From: Actinomycetota bacterium
GTDB lineage: Bacteria; Actinomycetota; Acidimicrobiia; Acidimicrobiales; JAJPHD01
Assembly: GCA_021325455.1 (NCBI GenBank)
Contig: JAJPHD010000011.1
Coordinates: 1 to 59,111, forward strand
Reading direction: 5' to 3'
Length of the DNA stretch: 59,111 bases
Notes under the pieces: model-generated
What the model was told of the DNA's origin: nothing
The model's input: only the letters and a program-made list of their open reading frames with translations
Database searches by the model: none
Position numbers and translations under genes: made by a program
Shown: one piece after another, positions 36,317 to 45,200 of the stretch
How positions within the stretch are numbered: the stretch's first letter is position 1
How the letters are laid out: each line of letters begins with the position of its first letter

Positions 36317-37176
36317 GGCTATTCTTCTCCTGTGTATCGACCCGCTGGGGACGAAAATCGAGGACAGGACTGACCACCGCTCGCCACTGGACCCAGGAGC
36401 AGGGCCTGCTCCCAGGGCGCGCCGGACCAGAGCCGGCACATAGGCGGCTTGTGGCAGATGGTTGATCTGGGTAGCGGCCCAATTCCGGTGTCCGGCCGCG
36501 CCAAATGCACCCCAGGGGACTCGCCAACAAGGTCTCGGCCACCAGGTGGCTCAGCGAGAGCCCCACTGCATGCCTGCGGGTGCCCTAACGATCTGTTGCC
36601 CGCCAGCGCCCCAGTCGGGCGGGCTCCAGAGCCGGTACGGACGGAAAGCCGCTGAGCATCGGGAGGCTCCTGGAGGCCCGCGGCAACTCGTGCCTCTCCC
36701 GGCGACGCGCCGACGCGGCCAAGCTGTAAGGACCGAGCCGCCCCCCCGTGACCCGGCTACCACCTGGACAGTGGCGCACGGTTCACGGTCGTAACCGCCC
36801 ACTGCGTTCAGATTACTACTAAGAGACTTCCAACGCCAGAAGGATATCTGAAGCTATGTAAAATCATATGAGTAGAAACGAAGAGGGCCAAGAGCAAGCC
36901 GAGGGACCAGCCCCCGAACGCATGCCACGGCCTCCCGCACGGGCCTCCCGCACGGGCCTCCCGCACGGGCCTCCCGCACGGGCCTCCCGCACGGGCCCTC
37001 CGGACAGACCTCTCGGACGGGCCTCCCGGGCCGGTCCTGCCAGACGGGCCCTCCGGACAGACCTCCCGGACGAACGTCACCCGTAGCGCCTCCCGGACGA
37101 GCGCCTCCCGGAGCAACCCAGGGAAGACGAGCCTTGGGCAGCCTGGGGCAGCCCTTCGGGCGCCTCCCCCGGCGGA
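36317..37176. other. Long intergenic region upstream of GH16 gene
   Basis: About 860 bp. The left part holds the GH16 promoter and leader. The segment 36795-36880 is an AT-rich island (ATTACTACTAAGAGACTT..., CATATGAGTAG) in otherwise GC-rich DNA, a likely promoter or insertion scar. The right part is the 13-bp tandem array and its degenerate continuation. Short frames on both strands are repeat-derived and not called. Confidence 0.5.
36930..36994. repeat. 13-bp tandem repeat, five perfect copies plus degenerate tail
   Basis: GCCTCCCGCACGG is repeated five times without change. From 36995 to about 37073 a degenerate continuation contains two copies of a longer unit beginning GGCCCTCCGGACAGACCT (about 36993 and 37047). 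There are no spacers, so it is not CRISPR. It is noncoding by context. Confidence 0.9.
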
Positions 37177-37764
37177 TCAGGAAAGCGCGGTCGTGCCCCC
37201 GCCGGCGCTTGCCACCGGCCGGGGCTCCGGCCCGCTGGGCGGCCTGGCGGTGATGCGGGTGTCTATCAGCTCCCGCCACCTGCCGAGGCGCTCCCGGACC
37301 TGGAGGGGCGTAAGGCGGAGGGCATCCTCCCTCACGGCGGCGGCGATCGTCCGCTGCGACCAGTAGTCGTGGGCCGCGGACTGGAAAAGTGGCCGGCGCT
37401 CCTTCACCAGGTCCTCCGGCGCTCCCCCGAGGAAGCCCCACACCGTGAACGCCAGCTCGCAGTCGAAGACCACAGGAGCCCGGTCGAAGAGGGTGGCTCG
37501 CCGCAGCGCCACCCCGAGGCAGCCGACGATGGCGTCCCCGGCCGTCTCGCCCGGTGCCAGGACCAGGCGATCCCGGAACCGCTCCGCCAGGTGAAGGCCA
37601 TATCCCTGGTCCGGGCCGGGGACCCCCAGCCGGGGCCCCACCGGCTGCACAGCTCCCCGCAGGTCGGCAGGGCGCTTGGCCCACCACGCAGGCGGGATGG
37701 GCAGGCGCTCCACCGGGCGCACCCTGTCGGCCGGGGTGATCGGTACGTAGTCGGGCTGGGCCAT
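37177..37764 (-). CDS. Conserved-looking hypothetical protein, 195 residues
   Basis: An ATG start, no signal peptide. It begins MAQPDYVPITPADRVRPVERLP and has PPAWWAKRPADLRG, GPRLGVPGPDQGYGLHLAERFRDRLVLAPGE, GCLGVALRRATLFDRAPVVFDCELAFTVWGFLG and AAHDYWSQRTIAAAVREDALR. It looks like a real soluble or peripheral protein widespread in actinobacteria, but I cannot name the family. It lies 66 bp after ilvE on the same strand. Confidence 0.7.
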   Translation of the reverse strand: MAQPDYVPITPADRVRPVERLPIPPAWWAKRPADLRGAVQPVGPRLGVPGPDQGYGLHLAERFRDRLVLAPGETAGDAIVGCLGVALRRATLFDRAPVVFDCELAFTVWGFLGGAPEDLVKERRPLFQSAAHDYWSQRTIAAAVREDALRLTPLQVRERLGRWRELIDTRITARPPSGPEPRPVASAGGGTTALS

Positions 37765-37830
37765 GGACGTCTAGGTTCTACCGGCTCCCGCCCGGCCCAC
37801 CGGCCACCGTCGCCACCCTTCTAAGACGTT

Positions 37831-38754
37831 CTAGGAGACGTGCTCCACCCAGTCCTTGTAGCGGTCCACTTCTCCCCGGACCGCGGCGAAATACGTCTCC
37901 TGTATGCGTAGCGTCATCGGCCCGGGTCGCCCATCCCCGATGGGCCGGTCATCCACCGAGGCCAAGGGCACGATCTCGGCCGCCGTGCCCGTGAGGAAGG
38001 CCTCCTCCGCCTGGTACAGGTCGGAGCGGATCAGGTTGGTGGCCTCCACCTGGTAGCCGAGGTCGGTGGCGACCGTGATGACCGTGTCCCGGGTGATCCC
38101 CTCCAGGGCCCCGGCCCCGACCGGAGGGGTGAGGATTCTTCCTCCCCTCACCACGAAGATGTTCTCGCCCGTGCACTCGCTCACGTACCCCTGGGGGGAC
38201 AGCAGGATCGCCTCGTCGTACCCCGCCTTCACGGCCTCGACCTTGGCCAGGGACGAGTTCACGTATATGCCCGTCGTCTTGGCCGCCGGTGGCAGCGAGT
38301 TGGGATCGGGACGGACCCAGGAGCTGATCTTGCAGTGCACCCCGTCCGCCAGGGCCTTGTCGCCCAGGTAGGTCCCCCATGGCCAGGCGGCGATGGCCAC
38401 GTTCACCTGGCTGGTCAAGGGGTTGAGGCCCATCTCGCCGTATCCTCGGTAGGCGATGGGTCGCAGGTAGCACTGCTCCAGGTGGTTGACCCTCACCACC
38501 TCCTTGCACGCTCCCACCAACGTCGGCTGGTCGAAGGGAAGGTCCATGAGCAGTATGCGCGCCGATCTCTCCAGGCGGGCGATGTGGTCCGAAAGGCGGA
38601 ACACCGCCGGCCCCGAGCTGGTCGGGTAGGCCCGGATGCCCTCGAACACCCCCGAGCCGTAGTGCAGGGTGTGGGTGAGGACGTGGACCCGGGCCTGGTC
38701 CCAGTCGACCAAGCTCCCGTCCATCCAGATCTTGTCGGTGGGGGTGATGGGCAT
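37831..38754 (-). CDS. ilvE: Branched-chain amino acid aminotransferase
   Basis: A 307-residue class IV PLP aminotransferase for Leu, Ile and Val. It begins IWMDGSLVDWDQARVHVLTHTLHYGSGVFEGIRAY. The PLP lysine is Lys159 (PPAAKTTGIYVNS), followed by YDEAILLSPQGYVSECTGENIFVV and LEGITRDTVI. The length equals bacterial IlvE. It is divergent from tldD. With nearby acyl-CoA dehydrogenases it may also serve branched-chain degradation. Confidence 0.95.
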   Translation of the reverse strand: MPITPTDKIWMDGSLVDWDQARVHVLTHTLHYGSGVFEGIRAYPTSSGPAVFRLSDHIARLERSARILLMDLPFDQPTLVGACKEVVRVNHLEQCYLRPIAYRGYGEMGLNPLTSQVNVAIAAWPWGTYLGDKALADGVHCKISSWVRPDPNSLPPAAKTTGIYVNSSLAKVEAVKAGYDEAILLSPQGYVSECTGENIFVVRGGRILTPPVGAGALEGITRDTVITVATDLGYQVEATNLIRSDLYQAEEAFLTGTAAEIVPLASVDDRPIGDGRPGPMTLRIQETYFAAVRGEVDRYKDWVEHVS

Positions 38755-38914
38755 GTCTCACGCCTTTCTGGATGGTTCGTCGCCGACCGGCCGGCCAGGG
38801 CGGGGGGGGACGGGCAGGTGGTCCATGCCCCAGGGTGGCACTCCCCACCGGGCCTTCGTCAACTCCCGGCACGCAGTTTGGAACGGGGCCAGCCGGCGGA
38901 CATACTGGGGCCCC

Positions 38915-40408
38915 GTGGAGCTCTCCTCCCTTCCGTTGGAGCCCATGCGCGCCGCCGCCCTGGAGCGGGCCCAGGCTCTCGGGTGCACCTACGCCGGCCT
39001 CCGGGTGGAGCGGATACGCACCCAGGTGGTGGCCCTGAGGGACGGCGTGGTCGAGACGACGGCCGATGATGTGGAGGTGGGGGCGGGACTGCGGATCCTC
39101 CACGACGGGGCCCTGGGCTTCGCCGCCAGCGTGGAGATGGCTCCCGACACGGGGGTGGCTCTGGCCGAGCAGGCCGTGGAGCTGGCCCGAGCCACCAGGC
39201 AGGCCACCACGGCCCGGGTGGAGCTGGCCCCGGAGCCCTCCTACGGGGAGGTCACCTGGGAGAGCCCCTGGGAACAGGACCCCACCACGATCCCCCTTGC
39301 CGACAAGGTGGCCCTCCTTGCCAGCTGGTGCGACAGGGTCCTTTCTGCCCCCGGGGTGGACCACGTGACGGCCGCCGTGCTGGCCGTGGCGGAGGAGAAG
39401 CACTACGCCGACCTGGCCGGCACCGTGGCCACCCAGCGCCGGGTGCGGGTCCGCCCCGTCCTCGAGGCCCTGGCCGTGGACAAGGAGGGGGGTGGGTTCG
39501 AGACCATGCGCACCCTGGCCCCGCCGGCGGGCCGGGGGTGGGAGTACCTGGAGGGCAACGGCTGGGACTGGGACGGTGAGCTCGTCCGCCTCCCCGAGCT
39601 GCTGGAGGAGAAGCGCCGGGCGCCGTCCATCGAGCCGGGTGCGTACGACCTGGTGATCGACCCCTCGAACCTGTGGCTCACCATCCACGAGTCCATAGGG
39701 CATGCCACGGAGCTGGACCGGGCCCTCGGGTACGAGGCCGCCTACGCCGGCACGTCCTTCGCCACCTTCGACCAGCTGGGCCAGCTCCGCTACGGGTCCC
39801 CGGTCATGCACGTCACGGGGGACCGCACTACCCCCAACGGCCTGGCCACCATCGGCTGGGACGACGAGGGGGTGGCTGCCCAGTCCTTCGACCTGGTGAA
39901 GGAGGGCATCCTCGTGGGCTACCAGCTGGACCGGGCCATGGCCCAGGCCAACGGCCTCGGGCGCTCCAACGGGTGCGCCTTCGCCTCCTCCCCCTTCCAC
40001 ACCCCCATCCAGCGCATGGCCAACGTGTCCCTCCAGCCTGCCCCCGGGGACGGTCCCTCGACGGAGCAGCTCATCGCCGGGGTAGACCGCGGCCTCTACG
40101 TCGTGGGCGACAAGAGCTGGTCCATAGACATGCAGCGTCACAACTTCCAGTTCACCGGCCAGCGCTTCTACCGCATCGAGAAGGGCCGTCTGGCAGGCCA
40201 GGTCCGCGATGTGGCCTACCAGGCCCGGACCACCGACTTCTGGGGCTCCATGGAAGCGGTGGGCGGCCGGTCCACCTACGTCCTCGGAGGAGCCTTCAAC
40301 TGCGGCAAGGGCCAGCCCGGACAGGTGGCGCCCGTGAGCCACGGCTGCCCCTCGGCCCTGTTCCGCCTGGTCAACGTCCTCAACACCAGGACGGAGTCAG
40401 GCCGGTGA
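38915..40408 (+). CDS. tldD: TldD-type metallopeptidase
   Basis: A 497-residue zinc peptidase subunit. The HExxxH motif is HESIGH (258-263), and NCGKGQPGQ near the C-terminus provides the third-ligand region of TldD. TldD/TldE heterodimers degrade unfolded peptides and in some bacteria mature peptide antibiotics or antitoxins (microcin B17, CcdA). The start GTG at 38915 is uncertain. Its stop overlaps the tldE start (GTGA), matching the obligate pairing. Confidence 0.92.
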   Translation: MELSSLPLEPMRAAALERAQALGCTYAGLRVERIRTQVVALRDGVVETTADDVEVGAGLRILHDGALGFAASVEMAPDTGVALAEQAVELARATRQATTARVELAPEPSYGEVTWESPWEQDPTTIPLADKVALLASWCDRVLSAPGVDHVTAAVLAVAEEKHYADLAGTVATQRRVRVRPVLEALAVDKEGGGFETMRTLAPPAGRGWEYLEGNGWDWDGELVRLPELLEEKRRAPSIEPGAYDLVIDPSNLWLTIHESIGHATELDRALGYEAAYAGTSFATFDQLGQLRYGSPVMHVTGDRTTPNGLATIGWDDEGVAAQSFDLVKEGILVGYQLDRAMAQANGLGRSNGCAFASSPFHTPIQRMANVSLQPAPGDGPSTEQLIAGVDRGLYVVGDKSWSIDMQRHNFQFTGQRFYRIEKGRLAGQVRDVAYQARTTDFWGSMEAVGGRSTYVLGGAFNCGKGQPGQVAPVSHGCPSALFRLVNVLNTRTESGR

Positions 40409-41808
40409 GCCGGTACTCGCTCCTCCCCGCCCAGGAGGCCGCCGAGCGGGCCCTCGAGGCTCCTGCTGGCCACCAGCGCATCGCCATCGTCCAGGAGATG
40501 AGCGAAATAGAGCTGCGCTTCGCCAACAACACCGTGTCCACCAACGGGAGGCGGCGGGACCGGCGCACCACGGTGGTGACATTCAGGCCGGTGCCGGGGG
40601 GTACCGCCGTGGGGGTGGCCAGCTCGGCCGCCGGCACCGCGGCCGAGCTGGCCCAGCTGGTAGAGGAGAGCGAGGCCGGGGCCGCCGGAGCGGCGCCGGC
40701 CGAGGATGCCTTCCCCCTGGTGGAGGACGGTCCCCCGGGGGGCGAGCCCTGGGAGGAGCCGCCCCGGCAGGCCGAGGTCGGCTCCGTGCACCACGTGGCG
40801 GGGGCCCTGGGCCCGGCCTTCGGCCGGGCCCAGGCCGAAGGGGAGGTGCTGGCCGGCTTCGCCGCCCAGCACCTCCACACCACCTACCTCGCCACCTCGA
40901 CGGGTCTCCGCCTCCGCCACACCCAACCGGCGGCCAAGCTGGAGATGGTCGGGCGCTCCCCCCAGGGGGACCGCTCCGCCTGGGTGGGGCTGGGCGGCCG
41001 GGACCTGGCCGACCTGGACGTGGCCGGCGCTGAGGACACCCTCCGAGGCCGGCTGGCCTGGGCCGAGCGCCGCCTCGACCTGCCGGCGGGCCGCTACGAG
41101 ACCCTCCTGCCCCCGGCCGCCGTCGCCGACCTCATGATCTTCATGTCGGCCGCCATGGGCGGGCGCGACGCCGAGGACGGCCGCAGCGTCTTCTCCGCCC
41201 CGGGGGGCCGTACTCGGGTGGGAGAGGCCCTCTCCCCCACCCCCTTCACGCTGCGCGGCGACCCCGCCGAGCCGGGGCTGGCGTGTGCCCCCTTCCTCGT
41301 GGCGAGCGTCTCTGGCCGGGACGTCTCGGTCTTCGACAACGGCCTGCCCCTCGAGCCCACCTCGTGGCTGTCCGAGGGCCGGCTCCAGCGGCTCCGCTAC
41401 CACCGGGCCGGCGCCGCCCGCTCCGGCGTGCCTCCCGCCCCGCCCATAGGGAACCTCCTTCTGGAGGTGCCGGGGGCCACCTCCTCCCTGGAGGAGATGG
41501 TCCGCTCCACGCAGAGGGCGCTGCTCCTCACCTGCCTCTGGTACATCCGGCCGGTGGACCCTGCCACCCTCCTCCTCACCGGGCTAACCCGGGACGGCGT
41601 ATACCTGGTCGAGGACGGTGAGGTGGTGGGGGCGGTGAACAACTTCCGCTTCAACGAGAGCCCGGTCGACCTCCTGGCCCGAGCCTCGGAGGCGGGCCGC
41701 ACCCAGGCCTGCCTGGCCCGTGAGGCCAACGAATGGCTGTCCCGCACCGCCATGCCCGCCCTGCGCATCCCCGACTTCAACATGAGCACGGTGAGCCCGG
41801 CGAGCTAG
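40405..41808 (+). CDS. tldE: TldE/PmbA-like partner of TldD
   Basis: A 467-residue TldD/PmbA family member lacking the HExxxH zinc motif, as expected for TldE. It has EIELRFANNTVSTNGRRRDRRTTV at the N-terminus, LLPPAAVADLMIFMS in the middle and a C-terminal FRFNESPVDLL segment. Starting GTG overlaps the tldD TGA, so the two subunits are coupled. No RiPP precursor is evident nearby, so a housekeeping peptidase role is the default. Confidence 0.9.
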   Translation: MSRYSLLPAQEAAERALEAPAGHQRIAIVQEMSEIELRFANNTVSTNGRRRDRRTTVVTFRPVPGGTAVGVASSAAGTAAELAQLVEESEAGAAGAAPAEDAFPLVEDGPPGGEPWEEPPRQAEVGSVHHVAGALGPAFGRAQAEGEVLAGFAAQHLHTTYLATSTGLRLRHTQPAAKLEMVGRSPQGDRSAWVGLGGRDLADLDVAGAEDTLRGRLAWAERRLDLPAGRYETLLPPAAVADLMIFMSAAMGGRDAEDGRSVFSAPGGRTRVGEALSPTPFTLRGDPAEPGLACAPFLVASVSGRDVSVFDNGLPLEPTSWLSEGRLQRLRYHRAGAARSGVPPAPPIGNLLLEVPGATSSLEEMVRSTQRALLLTCLWYIRPVDPATLLLTGLTRDGVYLVEDGEVVGAVNNFRFNESPVDLLARASEAGRTQACLAREANEWLSRTAMPALRIPDFNMSTVSPAS

Positions 41809-41850
41809 CGGCCAGCCCGCCGGCAGCCTCCTCGCCGTTAGCCTGGGGGG

Positions 41851-42324
41851 GTGAGCGTGAGTGAGACCCATCTGTCGAGGGAGGCCCACCAGCGCCTCCA
41901 AGCTGAGCTGGAGGACCTCACCACCCGGGGCCGGGTGGAGATCGCCCGCCAGATCGAGGCGGCCCGGGCCCTGGGGGACCTGTCCGAGAACGGCGACTAC
42001 CACGCCGCCAAGGACCAGCAGGGCAAGATGGAGGCCCGCATCCGCCAGATCCAGTCCATGCTGGCCTCGGCCGTGATCGTGGAAGACGACGTGGCGACCG
42101 ACACCGTGTCGGCGGGGTCGGTGGTCTCCCTGCGCTACGAGGGAGACGACGACGTGGAGCGCTACCTGGTGGGCTCCATCGAGGAGCGTCGGCCCGGAGT
42201 GTCGGTGATCTCGCCCAACTCCCCCCTGGGCCAGGCCCTCGTGGGCCGCAAGCCGGGCGAGACCGTGCAGTACGAGGCACCCGGCGGCAAGCTCAGCGTG
42301 GAGATCGTCAGCATCGGCGAGTAG
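41851..42324 (+). CDS. greA: GreA/GreB-type transcript cleavage factor
   Basis: A 157-residue factor that rescues backtracked RNA polymerase. The N-terminal coiled coil ends in GDLSENGDYHAAKDQQGKM, the GreA tip motif with the acidic catalytic pair. The C-terminal FKBP-like domain has SVVSLRYEGDDDVERYLVGS and ISPNSPLGQALVGRKPGETVQYEAPGG. It starts with GTG after a G-rich tract, 42 bp after tldE. Confidence 0.92.
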   Translation: MSVSETHLSREAHQRLQAELEDLTTRGRVEIARQIEAARALGDLSENGDYHAAKDQQGKMEARIRQIQSMLASAVIVEDDVATDTVSAGSVVSLRYEGDDDVERYLVGSIEERRPGVSVISPNSPLGQALVGRKPGETVQYEAPGGKLSVEIVSIGE

Positions 42325-42334
42325 CCGACCCGCC

Positions 42335-43312
42335 ATGGGGTCCGACCGGGCCCATCTGATGGCCCACTATGAGGCTTCGGCCCGCATGGCGCTCCCCGCT
42401 TGGGGCCTTCCCGCCGACTCGGCTCTCCAGCTGGTCTGCCTGTCGGAGAACGCCACCTACCGGGTGCAGGACCCCGCCACCGGCCGGTACTCGGCCCTGC
42501 GCATCCATCGCACCGGCTACCACCCTCCCGGGGCGGTCGAGTCCGAGCTGGCCTGGCTCCAAGCCCTGCGGGCCGACGCCGGGATCCCTACCGCCCCTGT
42601 CGTCCCCACTCTCGAGGGGACCCTGGTGGCCCGGGCCGGCGGTCACCAGGCCGTGCTCTTCGAGTGGCTCGTCGGGAAGGCCCCCTCCCCCGGCCAGCTC
42701 CCCCAGCTGATGGGTGTCCTGGGCGAGCTGGCCGCCCGCATGCACCTCCACTCCCGGCACTGGCGCCGCCCACGAGGGTTCGTGCGCTTCCGCTGGGATG
42801 TCCCCGCCTGCCTCGGGCCCCGGGCCCGCTGGGGACCGTGGCAGGCCGGCCTGGGCGGGGGGCGGGCAGAGCACGGCGTCCTGGGCCGGGCGGCGGCGGT
42901 CGCCGCAGCCCGGCTGGCCGAGCTCGGCACCGGCCCCGACCGCTTCGGCCTCGTCCATGCCGACATGCGCCTGGCCAACCTGCTCCTCGACGGTGACCGG
43001 CTGGCCGTGATCGACTTCGATGACTGCGGCTTCTCCTGGTACCTCTACGACCTGGCCTGCACCCTCAGCTTCCTCGAGGACCGCCCCGACGTGGCCGAGC
43101 TGTGCCATTCCTGGCTGGGCGGCTACCGGCGCGCCGCCCCGGTGACAAGGGAGGCCGAAGCCGCCATCCCCACATTCATCATGGTCCGTCGCCTGACGCT
43201 CCTCGGATGGGCGGCCTCCCACCCCTCAGCCGATGAGGCCGGCGCCATCGGGCCCCGGTTCGCCTCGGCCACCTGCGAGCTGGCCGAGGCGTACCTCTCC
43301 CTGTCATCCTGA
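42335..43312 (+). CDS. APH/choline-kinase-like phosphotransferase
   Basis: A 325-residue small-molecule kinase of the aminoglycoside-phosphotransferase fold. The N-lobe has YRVQDPATGRYSALRIHR with the ATP-binding Lys replaced by Arg. The catalytic loop is LVHADMRLANLLLDG and the metal motif VIDFDDCGFSWYLYDLA, both intact. It resembles Ser/Thr-like homoserine kinase type II proteins. Substrate unknown. It lies 10 bp after greA and 3 bp before a hydrolase, in one operon. Confidence 0.88.
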   Translation: MGSDRAHLMAHYEASARMALPAWGLPADSALQLVCLSENATYRVQDPATGRYSALRIHRTGYHPPGAVESELAWLQALRADAGIPTAPVVPTLEGTLVARAGGHQAVLFEWLVGKAPSPGQLPQLMGVLGELAARMHLHSRHWRRPRGFVRFRWDVPACLGPRARWGPWQAGLGGGRAEHGVLGRAAAVAAARLAELGTGPDRFGLVHADMRLANLLLDGDRLAVIDFDDCGFSWYLYDLACTLSFLEDRPDVAELCHSWLGGYRRAAPVTREAEAAIPTFIMVRRLTLLGWAASHPSADEAGAIGPRFASATCELAEAYLSLSS

Positions 43313-43315
43313 GCC

Positions 43316-44185
43316 GTGCCTGCTGCCGCCCCTCCCCTGCCCCCGGGCCGTCATGTCGAGCTGTGGGGGCGGGGGCGCACCTTCGTCCGCGAGCTGCCCG
43401 GGCCAGCGGGCGCTCCCACCGTGATCCTCCTCCACGGCTGGACCGTGACCGCCGACCTCAACTGGTACCAGTGCTACGAGGCCCTCGGGCACCACTTCCG
43501 GGTGGTGGCCATGGACCACCGGGGCCACGGGCGCGGGATCAGGTCCCGGCGGCCCTTCCGGCTGGAGGACTGCGCCGACGATGTGGCCGCCCTGGCCCAG
43601 GCCCTGGGCCTGGGCCCGGCCATCCTGGTGGGCTACTCCATGGGGGGCCCCGTGGCCCTCCTCACCTGGAGGCGCCATCCCGGCCTGGTGGCGGGGATGG
43701 CGCTGTGCGCCACCGCCGCCCGCTTCTCCCGCCAGGACCCCTCCGAGCGCCTCTTCTACTCCAGCCTGCTCGGCCTCTCGGTAGCCGCCCGGCTGGCTCC
43801 CGATATCGTGCGCCGGCCGCTCGCCACCGCCTTCGCCCGCCGGCGGGTGGAGGGCCTGCCGCTCTCGGACTGGCTCACCGAGGAGCTGGTGAGCGGGGAC
43901 CCCGCCGCCGTCCTCCAGGCCGGGTCCGCCATAGGTTCCTTTGACGCCCGGAGCTGGCTCCCCCAGGTGAACGTGCCCACGGCCGTCGTCGTCACCGCGT
44001 CCGACACCGTGGTGTCTCCCCGGCGCCAGCGGGCCCTGGCCCTGGCCATCCCCGGCGCCAGCCTCCACGAGGTGCATGGCGACCACGGAGCCTGCGTCAG
44101 TGACCCCGAGCGGTTCGTGCCCGTGCTGGTGGAGGCTTGCCTCTCCGTGGCGCGACAGGCGGGGGGGACGGGCACCAGGCGTTAG
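43316..44185 (+). CDS. Alpha/beta-hydrolase
   Basis: A 289-residue serine hydrolase starting at GTG. It has the oxyanion LLHGW, nucleophile elbow GYSMGG (Ser108), an acid in TASDTVVSP and a catalytic His in HGDHGAC near the C-terminus. MDHRGHGRGIRSRRPFRLEDCADDVAAL is typical of lipase/haloperoxidase-like esterases. It is translated with the phosphotransferase. In the mce neighbourhood a lipid ester is a possible substrate, but this is inference. Confidence 0.9.
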   Translation: MPAAAPPLPPGRHVELWGRGRTFVRELPGPAGAPTVILLHGWTVTADLNWYQCYEALGHHFRVVAMDHRGHGRGIRSRRPFRLEDCADDVAALAQALGLGPAILVGYSMGGPVALLTWRRHPGLVAGMALCATAARFSRQDPSERLFYSSLLGLSVAARLAPDIVRRPLATAFARRRVEGLPLSDWLTEELVSGDPAAVLQAGSAIGSFDARSWLPQVNVPTAVVVTASDTVVSPRRQRALALAIPGASLHEVHGDHGACVSDPERFVPVLVEACLSVARQAGGTGTRR

Positions 44186-44213
44186 TGGACAGCCCCGGGG
44201 AGGGAGGAGGCGG

Positions 44214-45200
44214 CTATTTTGCCGAGCCTCCTTGCTTCTTGGCCCTGGTGGAAGGTGCTTCGGCTTGGAAGAGCGGGCTCGATCCCGGGTTGGCCTGGGA
44301 GTTGATGGCTGAGAGGTGGTCCACCCGCCAGCCCCGGGGGGTCATCACCATGTCCACCTTGGCCTGTATCACGTCGGTCAGCAGGCCCTTGTAGCGGTTG
44401 GACTCCGAGGTCTGGTCCACCACCACGTAGACCGAGGCCTGGTTGGAGGGGCCGCCCACCTTGAGGTAAAGGGCATGGACCCGGCCCCGGCTCTTGGCGT
44501 TGGCCTGCTCCAGCTCCCTTCGCAGCTTGGGGTTGCCGAAGGTGGGGGGCAGTTGCTGGGCGAACTGGCCCGTGGCGTAGGTGGAGATCCGCTTGAAGTC
44601 CCGATCGATGGTGGAGGCGTCGAAGTTGGTGAGAGCCAGCATCAGGTCTTCGGCGGTCTTCACGGCCTCCTGGCGGCTGGCATCAGCACGATGCTGACCG
44701 CTCCAGAGCACGCCGAACACCACCGCGGCGGCGACCGCCAGCGCCAGGGCCAGCGCCAGGACAGAGGCCAGGACCCGGGCCCGCGGCGGGGACACCCGGC
44801 GGGGGGAAGCCCCGGCGGGCCTCGCACCTGGGCGGGGACCCGTGGTCCCCGGCCCGGGGCCGGGACCGCCTTGCCCACCCACCTCCAGGGCGACGGCTGG
44901 GCCCAGGCCGCCCCCGGCGGCGGCCTGAGCTCCAGCCTGCGGCGGGGCCGCCGGCGCCGCACCCGGCACCGGGGCCTCGACCTGGTCGACCTCCCAAGAC
45001 GTCTCCGGCTCGCGGGCCGGTGGCGCTTCGGCGCCGGTGGGGGCGGGCGAGGACACCCGGTCCACCTGGCCGGACGACCCTGCCCGGGCCCGGGCCGCTC
45101 GGACGATCTCGGCCGGGCTCCTCCGGCGGACGCGCTCTTCCTCCCGCGGTTCGCCAGCTTCCGCCCCCTGCCCCACCACCCTCACACCGCTCTCCTTCAC
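44214..45200 (-). CDS. Mce-associated membrane protein
   Basis: About 328 residues. It has a long Ala/Pro/Gly-rich N-terminus, a TM helix (about 143-166) and an outer domain (VKTAEDLMLALTNFDASTIDRDFKRISTYATGQFAQQLP) typical of Mam/Mas proteins encoded at the end of actinobacterial mce operons. These are thought to stabilise or accessorise the Mce complex. The GTG overlaps the mceF stop (GTGA). It is convergent with the hydrolase gene. Confidence 0.9.
   Translation of the reverse strand: MKESGVRVVGQGAEAGEPREEERVRRRSPAEIVRAARARAGSSGQVDRVSSPAPTGAEAPPAREPETSWEVDQVEAPVPGAAPAAPPQAGAQAAAGGGLGPAVALEVGGQGGPGPGPGTTGPRPGARPAGASPRRVSPPRARVLASVLALALALAVAAAVVFGVLWSGQHRADASRQEAVKTAEDLMLALTNFDASTIDRDFKRISTYATGQFAQQLPPTFGNPKLRRELEQANAKSRGRVHALYLKVGGPSNQASVYVVVDQTSESNRYKGLLTDVIQAKVDMVMTPRGWRVDHLSAINSQANPGSSPLFQAEAPSTRAKKQGGSAK

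Noticed and set aside
36317-36929. c-di-AMP (ydaO) riboswitch before the GH16 gene
   Set aside because: The conserved GGGG/GGUGAA-type elements are not visible in the minus-strand leader.
36930-37073. CRISPR array
   Set aside because: Repeats are directly adjacent without unique spacers and no cas genes are in the window.
36808-37116. Minus-strand frame through the 13-bp array with a hydrophobic end
   Set aside because: Most of it is translation of the tandem repeat; the hydrophobic part comes from the AT-rich patch, and no ribosome site is seen.
37949-40342. 797-codon minus-strand frame across ilvE and tldD
   Set aside because: It overlaps two well-supported genes in other frames and shows no domain of its own.
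38755-44185. RiPP biosynthetic cluster around tldD/tldE
   Set aside because: No short precursor gene, cyclodehydratase, lanthipeptide synthetase or radical SAM gene is present nearby.
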